A program made the position numbers and the translations under genes. This document shows, piece by piece, positions 16,926 to 25,001 of a stretch of DNA of 64,000 nucleotides. Each line of letters opens with the position of its first letter. Position 1 is the first letter of the stretch. This DNA comes from Stygiobacter sp. (lineage in GTDB: Bacteria > Pseudomonadota > Alphaproteobacteria > Rhodospirillales > Magnetospirillaceae), in contig VBWB01000004.1 of the NCBI GenBank assembly GCA_006218045.1, forward strand, positions 203,770 through 267,769. The letters are read 5' to 3'. The notes below the pieces were generated by a model. The model saw nothing but the letters and a program-made list of their open reading frames with translations. It was not told the origin of the DNA and made no database searches.

Positions 16926-18037
16926 GAGGGGGGGCGTTGATGTGAAGCACCTTCCAGGGCTTGCTGGATCACCGCCCCCAACCGAGACCGGAAATGTGCC
17001 GGAGCATATCGTTCCGCGTTGGCCCGGCAATCCTCGGGCCGGATCGGCGGCCCGGACTCGAAACGCATGATCGCCCCCCGCAGCGAATCCACGGTTTGAT
17101 CGGTGAAGAAGAGGGCCGTCGGGGCCATCCCGTTCTCGGGCCGTAATGTTTCCGCCGCCCCACCCCGGTCCAAGGCAATGACCGGTTTGCCGCAGGCCTG
17201 AGCCTCAAGGGGGGCGATGCCGAAATCCTCTATGGCGGTGATGAGGAAGGCGCGGCATCGTTGCAGATGATCGTGCACCACGGAATCGGGCTGACGACCG
17301 AGGAAAGTGATGTTGGCCGTGGCCCGTCGCTTCAGCCGCCGGCATTCCGGCCCGTCACCGATGATCACCAAGCGCCGTTCCGGCAGGGCGGCGAAGCAAT
17401 CCACCATCAACTCGACCCGCTTGTAGGGGGTCAACCGCGTTACGGTCAGATAGAAATCCTCGCTGCGCCGGGACAGGCTTAGTCCTTGCGTATGCACCGG
17501 GGGATAAACCACGACCGCCTTTGTGTTCCAACACTTGGCAATACGGCGGGCGACAAAATTGGAATTGGCGATCAGGACGTCGGGACGGTGCGCCGACACC
17601 TGATCCCACAGGCGCAAGCGATGCAACAGCCAACGGGCGGGCCAGTGATGCAGGCCGGTCGAGAGATATTGCCCTTGCTGGTCCCAGGCGTAACGCATGG
17701 GAGAGTGCACATAGCTGACATGGATCTGATCGGGGCTGGTGATGATGCCCTTGGCGACCGCATGACTTGAGGACAGCACGAGAGCATAGCCCGAGAAATC
17801 CCATTGCTCGACCGCCAGGGGCATCAACGGCAGATAATGCCGAAAAAACCGGCGGGCAAAGGGCAGGTTCTGCACGAAGGAAGTGGCAACCGGACGCCCG
17901 CCCAACATGGTGCGATCATCAAGAAAGTCAGCGGTGGCGAAGAGATCAGCCTGTGGGTAGATATCCAGCATCTCGGCGATCACCCGCTCCGCCCCGCCCA
18001 GAACGTCCAGCCAATCGACGACGATGGCGACCTTCAT
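16907..18037 (-). CDS. GT4-family glycosyltransferase
   Basis: A 376-residue GT-B glycosyltransferase. It starts MKVAIVVDWLDVLGGAERVI, has the acceptor-side HSPMRYAWDQ motif, then YLTVTRLTPYKRVELMVDCF, RLVIIGDGPE and the donor-site ITAIEDFGIAPLEAQACGKPV. This set is seen in mannosyl/rhamnosyl-type GT4 enzymes of polysaccharide clusters. It follows an AT-rich 158-nt spacer, so it may start a second transcription unit. The stop overlaps the ATP-grasp C start by 19 nt. Confidence 0.88.
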   Translation of the reverse strand: MKVAIVVDWLDVLGGAERVIAEMLDIYPQADLFATADFLDDRTMLGGRPVATSFVQNLPFARRFFRHYLPLMPLAVEQWDFSGYALVLSSSHAVAKGIITSPDQIHVSYVHSPMRYAWDQQGQYLSTGLHHWPARWLLHRLRLWDQVSAHRPDVLIANSNFVARRIAKCWNTKAVVVYPPVHTQGLSLSRRSEDFYLTVTRLTPYKRVELMVDCFAALPERRLVIIGDGPECRRLKRRATANITFLGRQPDSVVHDHLQRCRAFLITAIEDFGIAPLEAQACGKPVIALDRGGAAETLRPENGMAPTALFFTDQTVDSLRGAIMRFESGPPIRPEDCRANAERYAPAHFRSRLGAVIQQALEGASHQRPPSWDVRN

Positions 18038-18195
18038 CGCGACCGTCTCAATACGGTGGGAATGCGCGTGATCACCTGATTATCTCCCGATCCATGCCTT
18101 TCATATTTAAGGGAGGGAGAGGCTTGATTCTAGAAAAATTTATTGCATCCAATATGCATATTCATTCCGTCGATCGGGAAGATATCTTGGAGCGG
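18038..18195 (-). promoter_or_regulatory. AT-rich spacer with a 12-bp palindrome
   Basis: The only sizeable gap inside the cluster. It is AT-rich against a GC-rich background and carries the perfect palindrome AATATGCATATT (18151-18162), a plausible operator. I see no convincing -35/-10 pair. Position suggests an internal promoter for GT4 and the downstream genes. Confidence 0.35.
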
Positions 18196-19296
18196 TCAGC
18201 CGCCGGGGACATCCCATTTCAGCAACATCCGGAGGATGGCTCCGGCAATGTTTTGCGGTGGGCCTTCCCACGGAAAGTGATAGGGCACCAGACCGGGGTT
18301 GCTGTTGATTTCCAGGATTCTGTAGTTGTCGGGGCTGGCCGGCATGGAGGGATCGGCGATCTTGGTATCGATGGCCGTGACATTAAAATCGCGGATGGCA
18401 TTGCACATGGCCGCGATGGATGCCGCATAGGAGGGATGAACCACACCCTCCGATGTGGTGCTGCTGTCGCCACCCTTGCAGCCATTGGACACCGAACGCA
18501 GAAAAAGCTGTGTTCCCGCGGCGGGAACATGGTCAAGCCCCAGACCCAGGCGCCGCAAATGGGCGTGCACGTCGTCATCGATGATGATGGGGGCATGGCC
18601 GGTGCGTAACCGTTTTTCCTCGTTCTTGGCCCGGACCAAAGCGGCGATATTACTGCCGCCGTCACCAAGGACATTGGCCGGCAGGTCAATGCGAACGCCG
18701 ACGATCCGGGGGCGGACATAGAAGAAGCGGACGGCCGGACCCGGGGCGAATTCCTCGACCAGAACATGGCTGCTTTGGCGGGCCGCCGCGATGAAGGCTT
18801 GCCGAACCTCGGTCTCGGTGGTCAGTCCTGGAAACACGTTGTTTCCTTGGTGGCCCTTATCCGGTTTGACGCAGACCGGGCGCCCCTGGGCGTGGAACCA
18901 TTCCACCGCGTCATTTTGCCCCAAGGCGTGAAAAATCTGACCGGCGGGCACCGGGATCCCCAATACCTGCATCAGCGTCTTGCTCGCTTGTTTGCGGTCG
19001 ACGACGACGGTGGTCGAGCCGTTCACGTGACGGCATTGGGCGAAACTGGCGCCGTGGGGGCCGGTTTTCAGTTCGCCCCGGCGGAAATAGGCGACACCCC
19101 AGGGCAGGGTGATCCGCAATCTCTGTGCCGGCTTCCCATGTTTGCGTGACCAATAGGGGATGAGCGCGGTGCCCAGGCCTTGGTCCTTGGCCGCTCGCAT
19201 CAACAAGGCGGCGTGCAGATCGTCATGTTCGACCAGGGTCATCGCCTCGGCGTCATCGCCGAGGGCGGCCCGCACCCGATCATCATGCGGTCTCAT
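18196..19296 (-). CDS. ATP-grasp ligase B (GshAB/cyanophycin-synthetase-like), second paralogue
   Basis: A 366-residue ATP-grasp protein, close to ligase A. The shared pattern is AMTLVEHDDLHAALLMRAA at the N-terminus, DRKQASKTLMQVLGIPVP, VCVKPDKGHQGNNVFP, FYVRPRIVGVRIDLPANVLG and the Mg-binding ILEINSNPGLVPYHFPW. The start at 19296 is supported by GAGG upstream and by lying 8 nt after ligase A; the same frame is open further upstream over ligase A. Such enzymes activate a carboxylate with ATP and join it to an amine. The substrate is unknown. Confidence 0.83.
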   Translation of the reverse strand: MRPHDDRVRAALGDDAEAMTLVEHDDLHAALLMRAAKDQGLGTALIPYWSRKHGKPAQRLRITLPWGVAYFRRGELKTGPHGASFAQCRHVNGSTTVVVDRKQASKTLMQVLGIPVPAGQIFHALGQNDAVEWFHAQGRPVCVKPDKGHQGNNVFPGLTTETEVRQAFIAAARQSSHVLVEEFAPGPAVRFFYVRPRIVGVRIDLPANVLGDGGSNIAALVRAKNEEKRLRTGHAPIIIDDDVHAHLRRLGLGLDHVPAAGTQLFLRSVSNGCKGGDSSTTSEGVVHPSYAASIAAMCNAIRDFNVTAIDTKIADPSMPASPDNYRILEINSNPGLVPYHFPWEGPPQNIAGAILRMLLKWDVPGG

Positions 19297-19304
19297 GGCC
19301 CGCC

Positions 19305-20387
19305 TCAGGCCGCATGGGCCAGCAGCATCCGGATCATGGCTCCAGCGACATCCTGGGATTCGCCCTTCCAGGGGAAATGAAACGGAACCAGACCGGGATT
19401 GTTGTTGATTTCCAAAATGCGATAATTCGTGGCGGTGGCCGGTGTCGTCGGATCGACGATTTTGGTATCGACGGCGGTGATGACAAGATCGTGGGCGGCA
19501 TTGCACATGGCGGTGATCTGGTCCACATAGGAGGGGTGGACGTCGGACCAGGTGGTAAAGCTGTCGCCGCCCTTGTAGCCATTGGAGACCGAGCGCAAGA
19601 AAATCCGCCGTCCGGGGAGCGGGACGTGGTCAAGCCCCAGGCCTTGACGGCGCAGATGCGTCAACAGGTCGTCGTCGACGATGGTGGGGGCGTGGCCGGT
19701 GCGCAGTCGCTTTTCCGTGTTTTTCCTGTCGATCAGCGCGGCAATGGTGCTCTGGCCGTCACCATCGACGTTGGCGGGCAGGTCGATGCGCAGGCCGACG
19801 ATGTGCGGTCGGACGAAGAAGAACCGGACGGCACTGCCGGGGGCCGATTCTTCGACCAGCACCTGCTTGCATTGGGCGGATGGCGAGCGAAAGGCGTGAC
19901 GGATGTCGGCCTCTTCGGTCAGTTCTGGAAAAACGTGAGTCCCCATGCTGCCCAAGGCCGGCTTGACGCAAACCGGGCGGCCAAAGTTTCGGGACCATTC
20001 CACCGCCGCATCTTCGGCGTTGCGTTCAAAGATTTGTCCCTCGGGAACGGGAAAGCCGAGCAGCTTGATCAATTCCTTGCTGGCCTGCTTATGCCGGATG
20101 ACATGGAACAGTCCGCCATTGATGTGTTGGCATTGCGATCGGGGAGCGCCGGACGGACCGACCAGCAGTCGTCCCCACTTGAAATAGGCCGTGTGCCGAG
20201 GGAGTTCCAGGCGTAGAAATCTTTGAATGTCTCCGGCGCCATCGGTTTTCCGGAAGGCTATATCGGCAGGAATGCCGACGGCCTTGGCTGCCCGCATGAG
20301 GATGGCGGCGTGCAAATCGTCGTTTTCCATCAGCGTGATGGCATCGGCATCAGCGCAAAACAATGCCCGGACCTGATCGTCGCTCAT
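19305..20387 (-). CDS. ATP-grasp ligase A (GshAB/cyanophycin-synthetase-like), first gene of the cluster
   Basis: A 360-residue ATP-grasp protein with a strong GGGGAAGG ribosome site. It aligns by eye with ligase B along its length: AITLMENDDLHAAILMRAA, RHKQASKELIKLLGFPVP, VCVKPALGSMGTHVFPEL, FFVRPHIVGLRIDLPANV and ILEINNNPGLVPFHFPW. The last motif carries Glu and Asn Mg ligands. The two probably arose by tandem duplication. As the first gene after the 128-nt gap from the injection-system operon, it probably begins the ATP-grasp/glycosyltransferase transcript. Confidence 0.83.
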   Translation of the reverse strand: MSDDQVRALFCADADAITLMENDDLHAAILMRAAKAVGIPADIAFRKTDGAGDIQRFLRLELPRHTAYFKWGRLLVGPSGAPRSQCQHINGGLFHVIRHKQASKELIKLLGFPVPEGQIFERNAEDAAVEWSRNFGRPVCVKPALGSMGTHVFPELTEEADIRHAFRSPSAQCKQVLVEESAPGSAVRFFFVRPHIVGLRIDLPANVDGDGQSTIAALIDRKNTEKRLRTGHAPTIVDDDLLTHLRRQGLGLDHVPLPGRRIFLRSVSNGYKGGDSFTTWSDVHPSYVDQITAMCNAAHDLVITAVDTKIVDPTTPATATNYRILEINNNPGLVPFHFPWKGESQDVAGAMIRMLLAHAA

Positions 20388-20503
20388 TGTCCTTCCCCTG
20401 CTGCCCGCTACCGAAGCGGGGCTGTTGTCGCCGCCCAGGTTATCGGCCCATATGGGTAATGATTATGCGGCTTTCAGTCTACTTCGGATTCGGTCCCGAT
20501 CAG

Positions 20504-20518
20504 CGGGATATGGTATTA
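20504..20518 (-). repeat. 15-nt sequence shared with the bamE/hppA palindrome
   Basis: CGGGATATGGTATTA on the plus strand occurs here and at 1067-1081. In both places its complement lies at a minus-strand stop codon. Here it supplies the TAA stop of the DUF4157 gene and runs into a small TCCCG-CTGAT-CGGGA hairpin, so it may be a terminator. One exact 15-mer pair is expected by chance in a window this size, so significance rests on position only. Confidence 0.3.
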
Positions 20519-20989
20519 CTCGGCGCTGGCCCGGGCGATGGCCGAGCCCATGTGGTCGGCCTCGCGCTCCAGCCCCTCATGGGTGTTGACCGGCTGGTCG
20601 CCGATGACGGTGTCGGCGCGGACCTGGCCCATGGCCTGCTGGGCCAGGTGCCACAGTTCGTGGCCGCGATCGGCCTCGGCGCTGATCAGGGCGTTGCGGC
20701 CCTGGGCATAGGATCTGGCCCCCACCGCCGCAAGCCGGGAATCGCTGGCCGCCACCTGGGTCACGCTGGCGTTGAGGGCGTGCAGGTTGACCCGACCGCC
20801 GGAGAGTTGCCGCACCGCCTCGTTTTCCGCCGTACTGATGCCGTTGCGGCTGCTCGGACGAGGCGGCAACGGGCTGGCGGCATAGTGGTAGGTTCCGGGC
20901 GGCCCGACTGACGGAGCCTGCGCCGATGGGACTGCCTGGGGAGGACCGGGCAGCGCGGCGGTGGCGGGGCTGGGCGAAAAACGGATCAT
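20516..20989 (-). CDS. eCIS-associated DUF4157 (HExxH) protein, putative cargo
   Basis: A 157-residue protein. Residues 110-114 are HELWH and 141-148 EREADHMG, the metallopeptidase-like core of the DUF4157 domain known as a marker of eCIS loci. The N-terminal ~60 residues are Pro/Ala/Ser-rich and include YHYAASPL at 34-41, shared with the two cargo candidates encoded just upstream. It is the last gene of the injection-system operon. DUF4157 is usually fused to a toxin; here it stands alone, so it may be a protease effector or a loading factor. Confidence 0.8.
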   Translation of the reverse strand: MIRFSPSPATAALPGPPQAVPSAQAPSVGPPGTYHYAASPLPPRPSSRNGISTAENEAVRQLSGGRVNLHALNASVTQVAASDSRLAAVGARSYAQGRNALISAEADRGHELWHLAQQAMGQVRADTVIGDQPVNTHEGLEREADHMGSAIARASAE

Positions 20990-21011
20990 CGTTGCCGGTC
21001 CTGGGGGGCGC

Positions 21012-21959
21012 CTATAGCCACTTCTTCAATTCTTCGACGCTGAAGGCATGATTGTATTTCATGCCGGAGATGGAGCGGCTCTTTTTCGATTTATCGCCCC
21101 AGTTGGCAGTGTCGATAGGGTCCAGGGAGACTGGATGGGCCATCCACCGATTGTTGGTCGTGCTGTTGCCGCCGTGGTGGGCCCAGTTGGGGTCCTTGGT
21201 GATGGTGCCGTATTCGTCGCGAAGGACGGTGTTCCCCTTGCCCATTTGAACACCGGAATATTTGGTGACCTCGGTATCGTTTTTGTTGCCATAGACCCGC
21301 TCGGTGGTTGCCTTGCCTTCGCCGTGGGAGAAAATGGCCTTCTCGATCTTGGCACCGGCAAGACCTGTATTGTTGGGGTCGCTGGTGACCTCGGCGTCAC
21401 AGACGAATACGCCGTCGGGACTGTCGCCCCGGTGGTTGGCGTCGACGTCGTAGGTGACTTCGCAGCCATTGGCGACCCAGTGTTTGACGTTCTTCTCCAC
21501 CTCCTGATAGTGCTCGCCATTGGCCGCCGTGGTGATGGGAAACAGATTATTGTAAAGAGCGACGCCGCCCAGATCGTGGTTGAGCAGGTGGCCGCGCACC
21601 CAAGTGGAATTGGTGTGGGCTTGCAGGGCTTGGAACAGAGTGTCGAAGGCATTGGAGCCGCCGGTATCGGTGCCGGCTTTGGGGTCGTTGGGGTCCAGTT
21701 CGGCATGCATGCTGGTGGCGACGTTGCCCGAGGCCTTATCGCTTTTCTTGGGGCCCCATTGATAGGTGAAGTTGGTCAACGGGCCGTACTCGATGACGGT
21801 CTGGCGCTGGATGGGCGGCCCCGCCGGCATGCGCTGCATCGGACTGGCCGCGTAATGATAGGCATGAGCCGGAGCTTGTGCGGCGGTGGTCGGCGCGGCG
21901 GCCGGGCGGGAGGATGGCGCGGCGGTAGCAGCGGTGGACGGGGAGGGCGGAGCGAACAT
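21012..21959 (-). CDS. Putative eCIS effector: DNA/RNA non-specific endonuclease
   Basis: A 315-residue protein with a Pro/Ala-rich N-terminus carrying YHYAASPM (34-41) and PIQR (49-52), then a nuclease-like domain. RGHLLNHDLGG (122-132), YNNLFPIT (136-143), N147 and H150 match the His-Asn metal site and second helix of the DNA/RNA non-specific endonuclease (NUC1-type 2) family. The start at 21959 is chosen because it puts the leader motif at exactly the same residues as in the DUF4157 protein, and it has AAAGG upstream; the frame is open further 5'. Likely a toxin delivered by the injection system. No separate immunity gene was recognised. Confidence 0.75.
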   Translation of the reverse strand: MFAPPSPSTAATAAPSSRPAAAPTTAAQAPAHAYHYAASPMQRMPAGPPIQRQTVIEYGPLTNFTYQWGPKKSDKASGNVATSMHAELDPNDPKAGTDTGGSNAFDTLFQALQAHTNSTWVRGHLLNHDLGGVALYNNLFPITTAANGEHYQEVEKNVKHWVANGCEVTYDVDANHRGDSPDGVFVCDAEVTSDPNNTGLAGAKIEKAIFSHGEGKATTERVYGNKNDTEVTKYSGVQMGKGNTVLRDEYGTITKDPNWAHHGGNSTTNNRWMAHPVSLDPIDTANWGDKSKKSRSISGMKYNHAFSVEELKKWL

Positions 21960-21978
21960 GGCCTTAGCCTTTCGGGGT

Positions 21979-22827
21979 CTATTCGAGGTCGTCGAACATA
22001 TCTTCGCGTTTGTCGAGAAAATCCTGGAACCCGGTCTTATCGTTGAATGGTTTCGACGGCTTGTCCACCAGCATGTCGAAGGTGGCATCTTGCTTGTTTT
22101 CCCCTTTGCCCGCCAACTTGCCGCGAGACGCGTCCGAGGTGCTCTTCCAGCTTGATGTGGCGTAGGGGTGCATGTTCATCAGTTGGTTCAAAGAGTGTTT
22201 GGCGACGACCAGGTCGGGCTTTTTTTTGGCCAGCTCGGATTTCGCCGTATCGTAAACGTCCTGATAGTCTTGCATGTAGCGGTCGATGCGGGGTTGCAGT
22301 GTCGCGTTGAAGCCGCTGTCGGGTTCTTCTTCCTCCATTATGCTTTCAAGGTCCTTGGGTTTGGGCACCTGGGAGGTGAACAGCTTCTTGATCTGAGGTT
22401 TGGTGTCGGCCTGAACCAAGGATTGCAGGATGACCTTGTGGGCCACGGTATGAGGCCCCTGCTTGGTGTGGGTCAGTTGCTGATGCGGCTTAAGATGGGT
22501 GTAGGTGTAAAGAGTGGGCGTGCGCGCCCGCAGCTTCTCATAGCCGGCATCCCGCAATTCCTTGTCATAGGCGGTGGCTTCCGCCTTGGTCGCGAATTCA
22601 GTGTAGGGATCATAGGAGGAATACCATCGCCCAGAGCCCCGTTTCTCGACCACCCGCTGGATAGGCTCTGCCGTCGACTGACCGGCCTGAAGCGGCGAGG
22701 GGGCGTAGCGGAAGTTCCCCATGCTCATGAACATGGCCTGGGACGCGGGCGGAGCGAGGGCTGATCCAGCCATGGCCGGGGCGGGCGTGAACTGGGATTG
22801 CGGCTGCGGTGATGCGAAGGCGCTCAT
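21979..22827 (-). CDS. Putative eCIS cargo protein of unknown function
   Basis: A 282-residue protein. The first ~60 residues are Ala/Pro/Gln-rich with FRYAPSPL at 39-46 and PIQR at 55-58, matching the leader of the neighbouring nuclease. The rest is mostly helical and charged: a GPHTVAH motif (124-130), a Lys-rich middle, and an acidic end (DKREDMFDDLE). I do not recognise an enzyme fold. Its ATG overlaps the ATPase stop, so it is coupled to the ATPase. The leader, position and lack of structural similarity suggest a payload. Confidence 0.6.
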   Translation of the reverse strand: MSAFASPQPQSQFTPAPAMAGSALAPPASQAMFMSMGNFRYAPSPLQAGQSTAEPIQRVVEKRGSGRWYSSYDPYTEFATKAEATAYDKELRDAGYEKLRARTPTLYTYTHLKPHQQLTHTKQGPHTVAHKVILQSLVQADTKPQIKKLFTSQVPKPKDLESIMEEEEPDSGFNATLQPRIDRYMQDYQDVYDTAKSELAKKKPDLVVAKHSLNQLMNMHPYATSSWKSTSDASRGKLAGKGENKQDATFDMLVDKPSKPFNDKTGFQDFLDKREDMFDDLE

Positions 22828-25001
22828 GCGTCATCCTCCAAGGTGGACAAGGCGGCGGGAAAAATCTTGCCGAGCTTGAGATATTCCCGCCCGGCGGCTT
22901 GGCGCACATGCTCGCTGGTGATGGCACCGCCTGCGGCCGCGGCCAGGATCGCGGCGCCGAAGGCGATGTTTTTGATGGTTCCGCCGCTGACGGCCAGATG
23001 CTCGGCCAGGGCCGGCAGGTCCAGCGGCTCGGCCTGGGGGGCTTGCGGCGGAAAGGCGCGCGTCCACAGACGCAGCCGCTCGTCCGGGCCGGGAAAGGGA
23101 AATTCCACCATGAAGCGGAAGCGGCGGGTGAAGGCCTTGTCCAGATTCTTCAGCAGATTGGTGGACAAGATGACGGTTCCGGCATAGCGCTCGATGCGCT
23201 GAAGCAGGTAGCCGGTCTGAAGATTGGCGTAGCGGTCATGGGAATCGTGAGTTTCGGTCCGCTTCGAGAACAACCCCTCGGCTTCATCGAAGAACAAGAT
23301 CACATTCAGCGCCTCGGCCTGATCGAACAACCGGGCCAGATGCTTTTCGGTTTCGCCGATATATTTGCTGAGAATGCCGGCCAGATCGATCTTGTACAAA
23401 GCAAGGCCCAGTTCATTAGCGATGATGGATGCCGCCATGGTCTTGCCGGTGCCGGAAGGGCCGTGGAACAGCACGCACAGGCCGTCGGGATTGTCCGAGC
23501 AGGCGTCGAAACCCCAATCGCCGATGACCCGGCGCCGATAGCGCACATCGGCCAGGATGTCGTCCATGGCCTGTCGCGCCGGCGCCGGCAACACGATGTC
23601 GGACAGGCGGTGGGGGCTGCGCACTTCCTGGGCCACCGCCAGGGGGTGGCGCTGGGCCTGATCGCGGCAAACCTCGTCCAGCAGGGTGTCGAGGGGGGTG
23701 TCGGGGGAAACGGTCATCCGCCGCGCCGCCGCTTCGCGCGCCGCCAGCCCGATCACTTCGTCGGTGAAGGGGTGGCGCTCGGCCAGCCGGGCCATCTGCG
23801 CCTCTTCCACCGCCAAGCCTTGGTCGTGGCAGTGGTGCCGCCAGATTTCCCGCCGCAAGCCCATACCGGGCGGCTCCAGCCGGATCAGCGCCGGGCGGAC
23901 CGTATGACCGCCATAGAGATGGGCCAGATCGGCCAGCCGCCGCGCCGGGCCGTTCAGCACCGCGACGAAGCGCTGGCTGATGAACAAGGTGTTGAGGACG
24001 AGGCGCAGGCGGTCGTCGTTTTCGCCATCCACCAAGGAAGACGTGTTCACCAGGATCAGGACGCGATTGCACAGCAGGGCGTCACGACACAGAACCCGCA
24101 GCCGCCGGTGCAGTTCTCCGGGCGGCTGACCGTCCTTTATCAGACGGAGCAGCGGCGCGGCATCCAGGCGCAGGCAGACCAGACCCATCCGCGCGAACAG
24201 GGCGGCGGCGGCGGCCTGCTGCAACGGGGTGTCCAGCCCCTGAAGTTGAAGGAGAAAGCCGCCAGCCCCGGAATCGGGACGGCAGGCATAGGCGATGAAG
24301 CGTTCCAATTGTTGCCGCTCGTCCGGGTTCAGGGGCAGATCGGCCAGGGGGGCGGTGACGGGCAGCTCTTCCAGCGCCTCGTCCAATTGCGGTCGCGGCG
24401 CCGCCTGCCCCAGCAGATAGGCGGCAATGACCGGAGCCAGCCGATAGGAGCCGGCAGCGTCCAGGGCGTCGAGGCCGCCGCTGCCGGCGGACTCGATCAA
24501 CTGCCAGTGCCGGGGCACGGCATCCTCGGCCAGACAGCGCACCAAGGCCGCCCGTGGCGACGGCCCGTCCAGCAGGCGGGAAAGGGCGGCCAGGGGCACC
24601 GCGTTGCTGTCGCCGTTTTCGCTTCCGTCCGCCTCGGCCAGACGGCGGAGCAGGGCGCGATAGCGGGGGTCCAGCGCCGGCAGTAATCCGACGATCAGCA
24701 AAATCTGCTCATTCCGGTCGGGCTGGAACAAAGCGCACAGATGCACCCAGGGAGAGAACAGCTCTTGGGTGATGCTGGCGCGGCTGCGTTCGGTCAGACG
24801 GGTCCATCCGTACGCGATGGCCTCGTCCAGGTGGCCCGATGGCGAACGCGCCAAAGTGTTCAGCCGCGCCAACGGGTCCGAACCGGTCGCCACTGGCGAC
24901 GACGGGGTCAAGGCCCGCTCGATCAGCAGATTGCCCAGGGCCATCAACTCGGTCAGGCACGCATCGTTGTCGGCGAAGGCGGGCGGTGGCGTCGACGTCA
25001 T
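22824..25001 (-). CDS. eCIS AAA+ ATPase (Afp15/Pvc15-like)
   Basis: A 725-residue protein with an AAA+ module in the C-terminal third: Walker A GPSGTGKTMA near residue 510, Walker B VILFFDEAEGLF near 565, and a sensor-like VILSTNLLKNLDKAFTRRF. The N-terminal ~450 residues are Leu/Arg-rich and include a second, degenerate nucleotide-binding-like region (LILVNTSSLVDGENDD). In Afp/PVC systems this ATPase is required for particle assembly and cargo loading. It overlaps the hydroxylase gene upstream and the cargo gene downstream by 4 nt each, tying both to the system. Confidence 0.92.
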   Translation of the reverse strand: MTSTPPPAFADNDACLTELMALGNLLIERALTPSSPVATGSDPLARLNTLARSPSGHLDEAIAYGWTRLTERSRASITQELFSPWVHLCALFQPDRNEQILLIVGLLPALDPRYRALLRRLAEADGSENGDSNAVPLAALSRLLDGPSPRAALVRCLAEDAVPRHWQLIESAGSGGLDALDAAGSYRLAPVIAAYLLGQAAPRPQLDEALEELPVTAPLADLPLNPDERQQLERFIAYACRPDSGAGGFLLQLQGLDTPLQQAAAAALFARMGLVCLRLDAAPLLRLIKDGQPPGELHRRLRVLCRDALLCNRVLILVNTSSLVDGENDDRLRLVLNTLFISQRFVAVLNGPARRLADLAHLYGGHTVRPALIRLEPPGMGLRREIWRHHCHDQGLAVEEAQMARLAERHPFTDEVIGLAAREAAARRMTVSPDTPLDTLLDEVCRDQAQRHPLAVAQEVRSPHRLSDIVLPAPARQAMDDILADVRYRRRVIGDWGFDACSDNPDGLCVLFHGPSGTGKTMAASIIANELGLALYKIDLAGILSKYIGETEKHLARLFDQAEALNVILFFDEAEGLFSKRTETHDSHDRYANLQTGYLLQRIERYAGTVILSTNLLKNLDKAFTRRFRFMVEFPFPGPDERLRLWTRAFPPQAPQAEPLDLPALAEHLAVSGGTIKNIAFGAAILAAAAGGAITSEHVRQAAGREYLKLGKIFPAALSTLEDDA

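Noticed and set aside
11265-20387. Calling the ATP-grasp/HprK/PqqD cluster a lasso-peptide locus
   Set aside because: The asparagine-synthetase-like cyclase and transglutaminase-like peptidase are absent, and the peptide does not resemble a lasso precursor.
22809-24686. 625-codon open frame on the plus strand opposite the AAA+ ATPase
   Set aside because: GC-rich antisense shadow: the minus-strand frame has intact Walker motifs and coupled neighbours, while this one has no recognisable domain.
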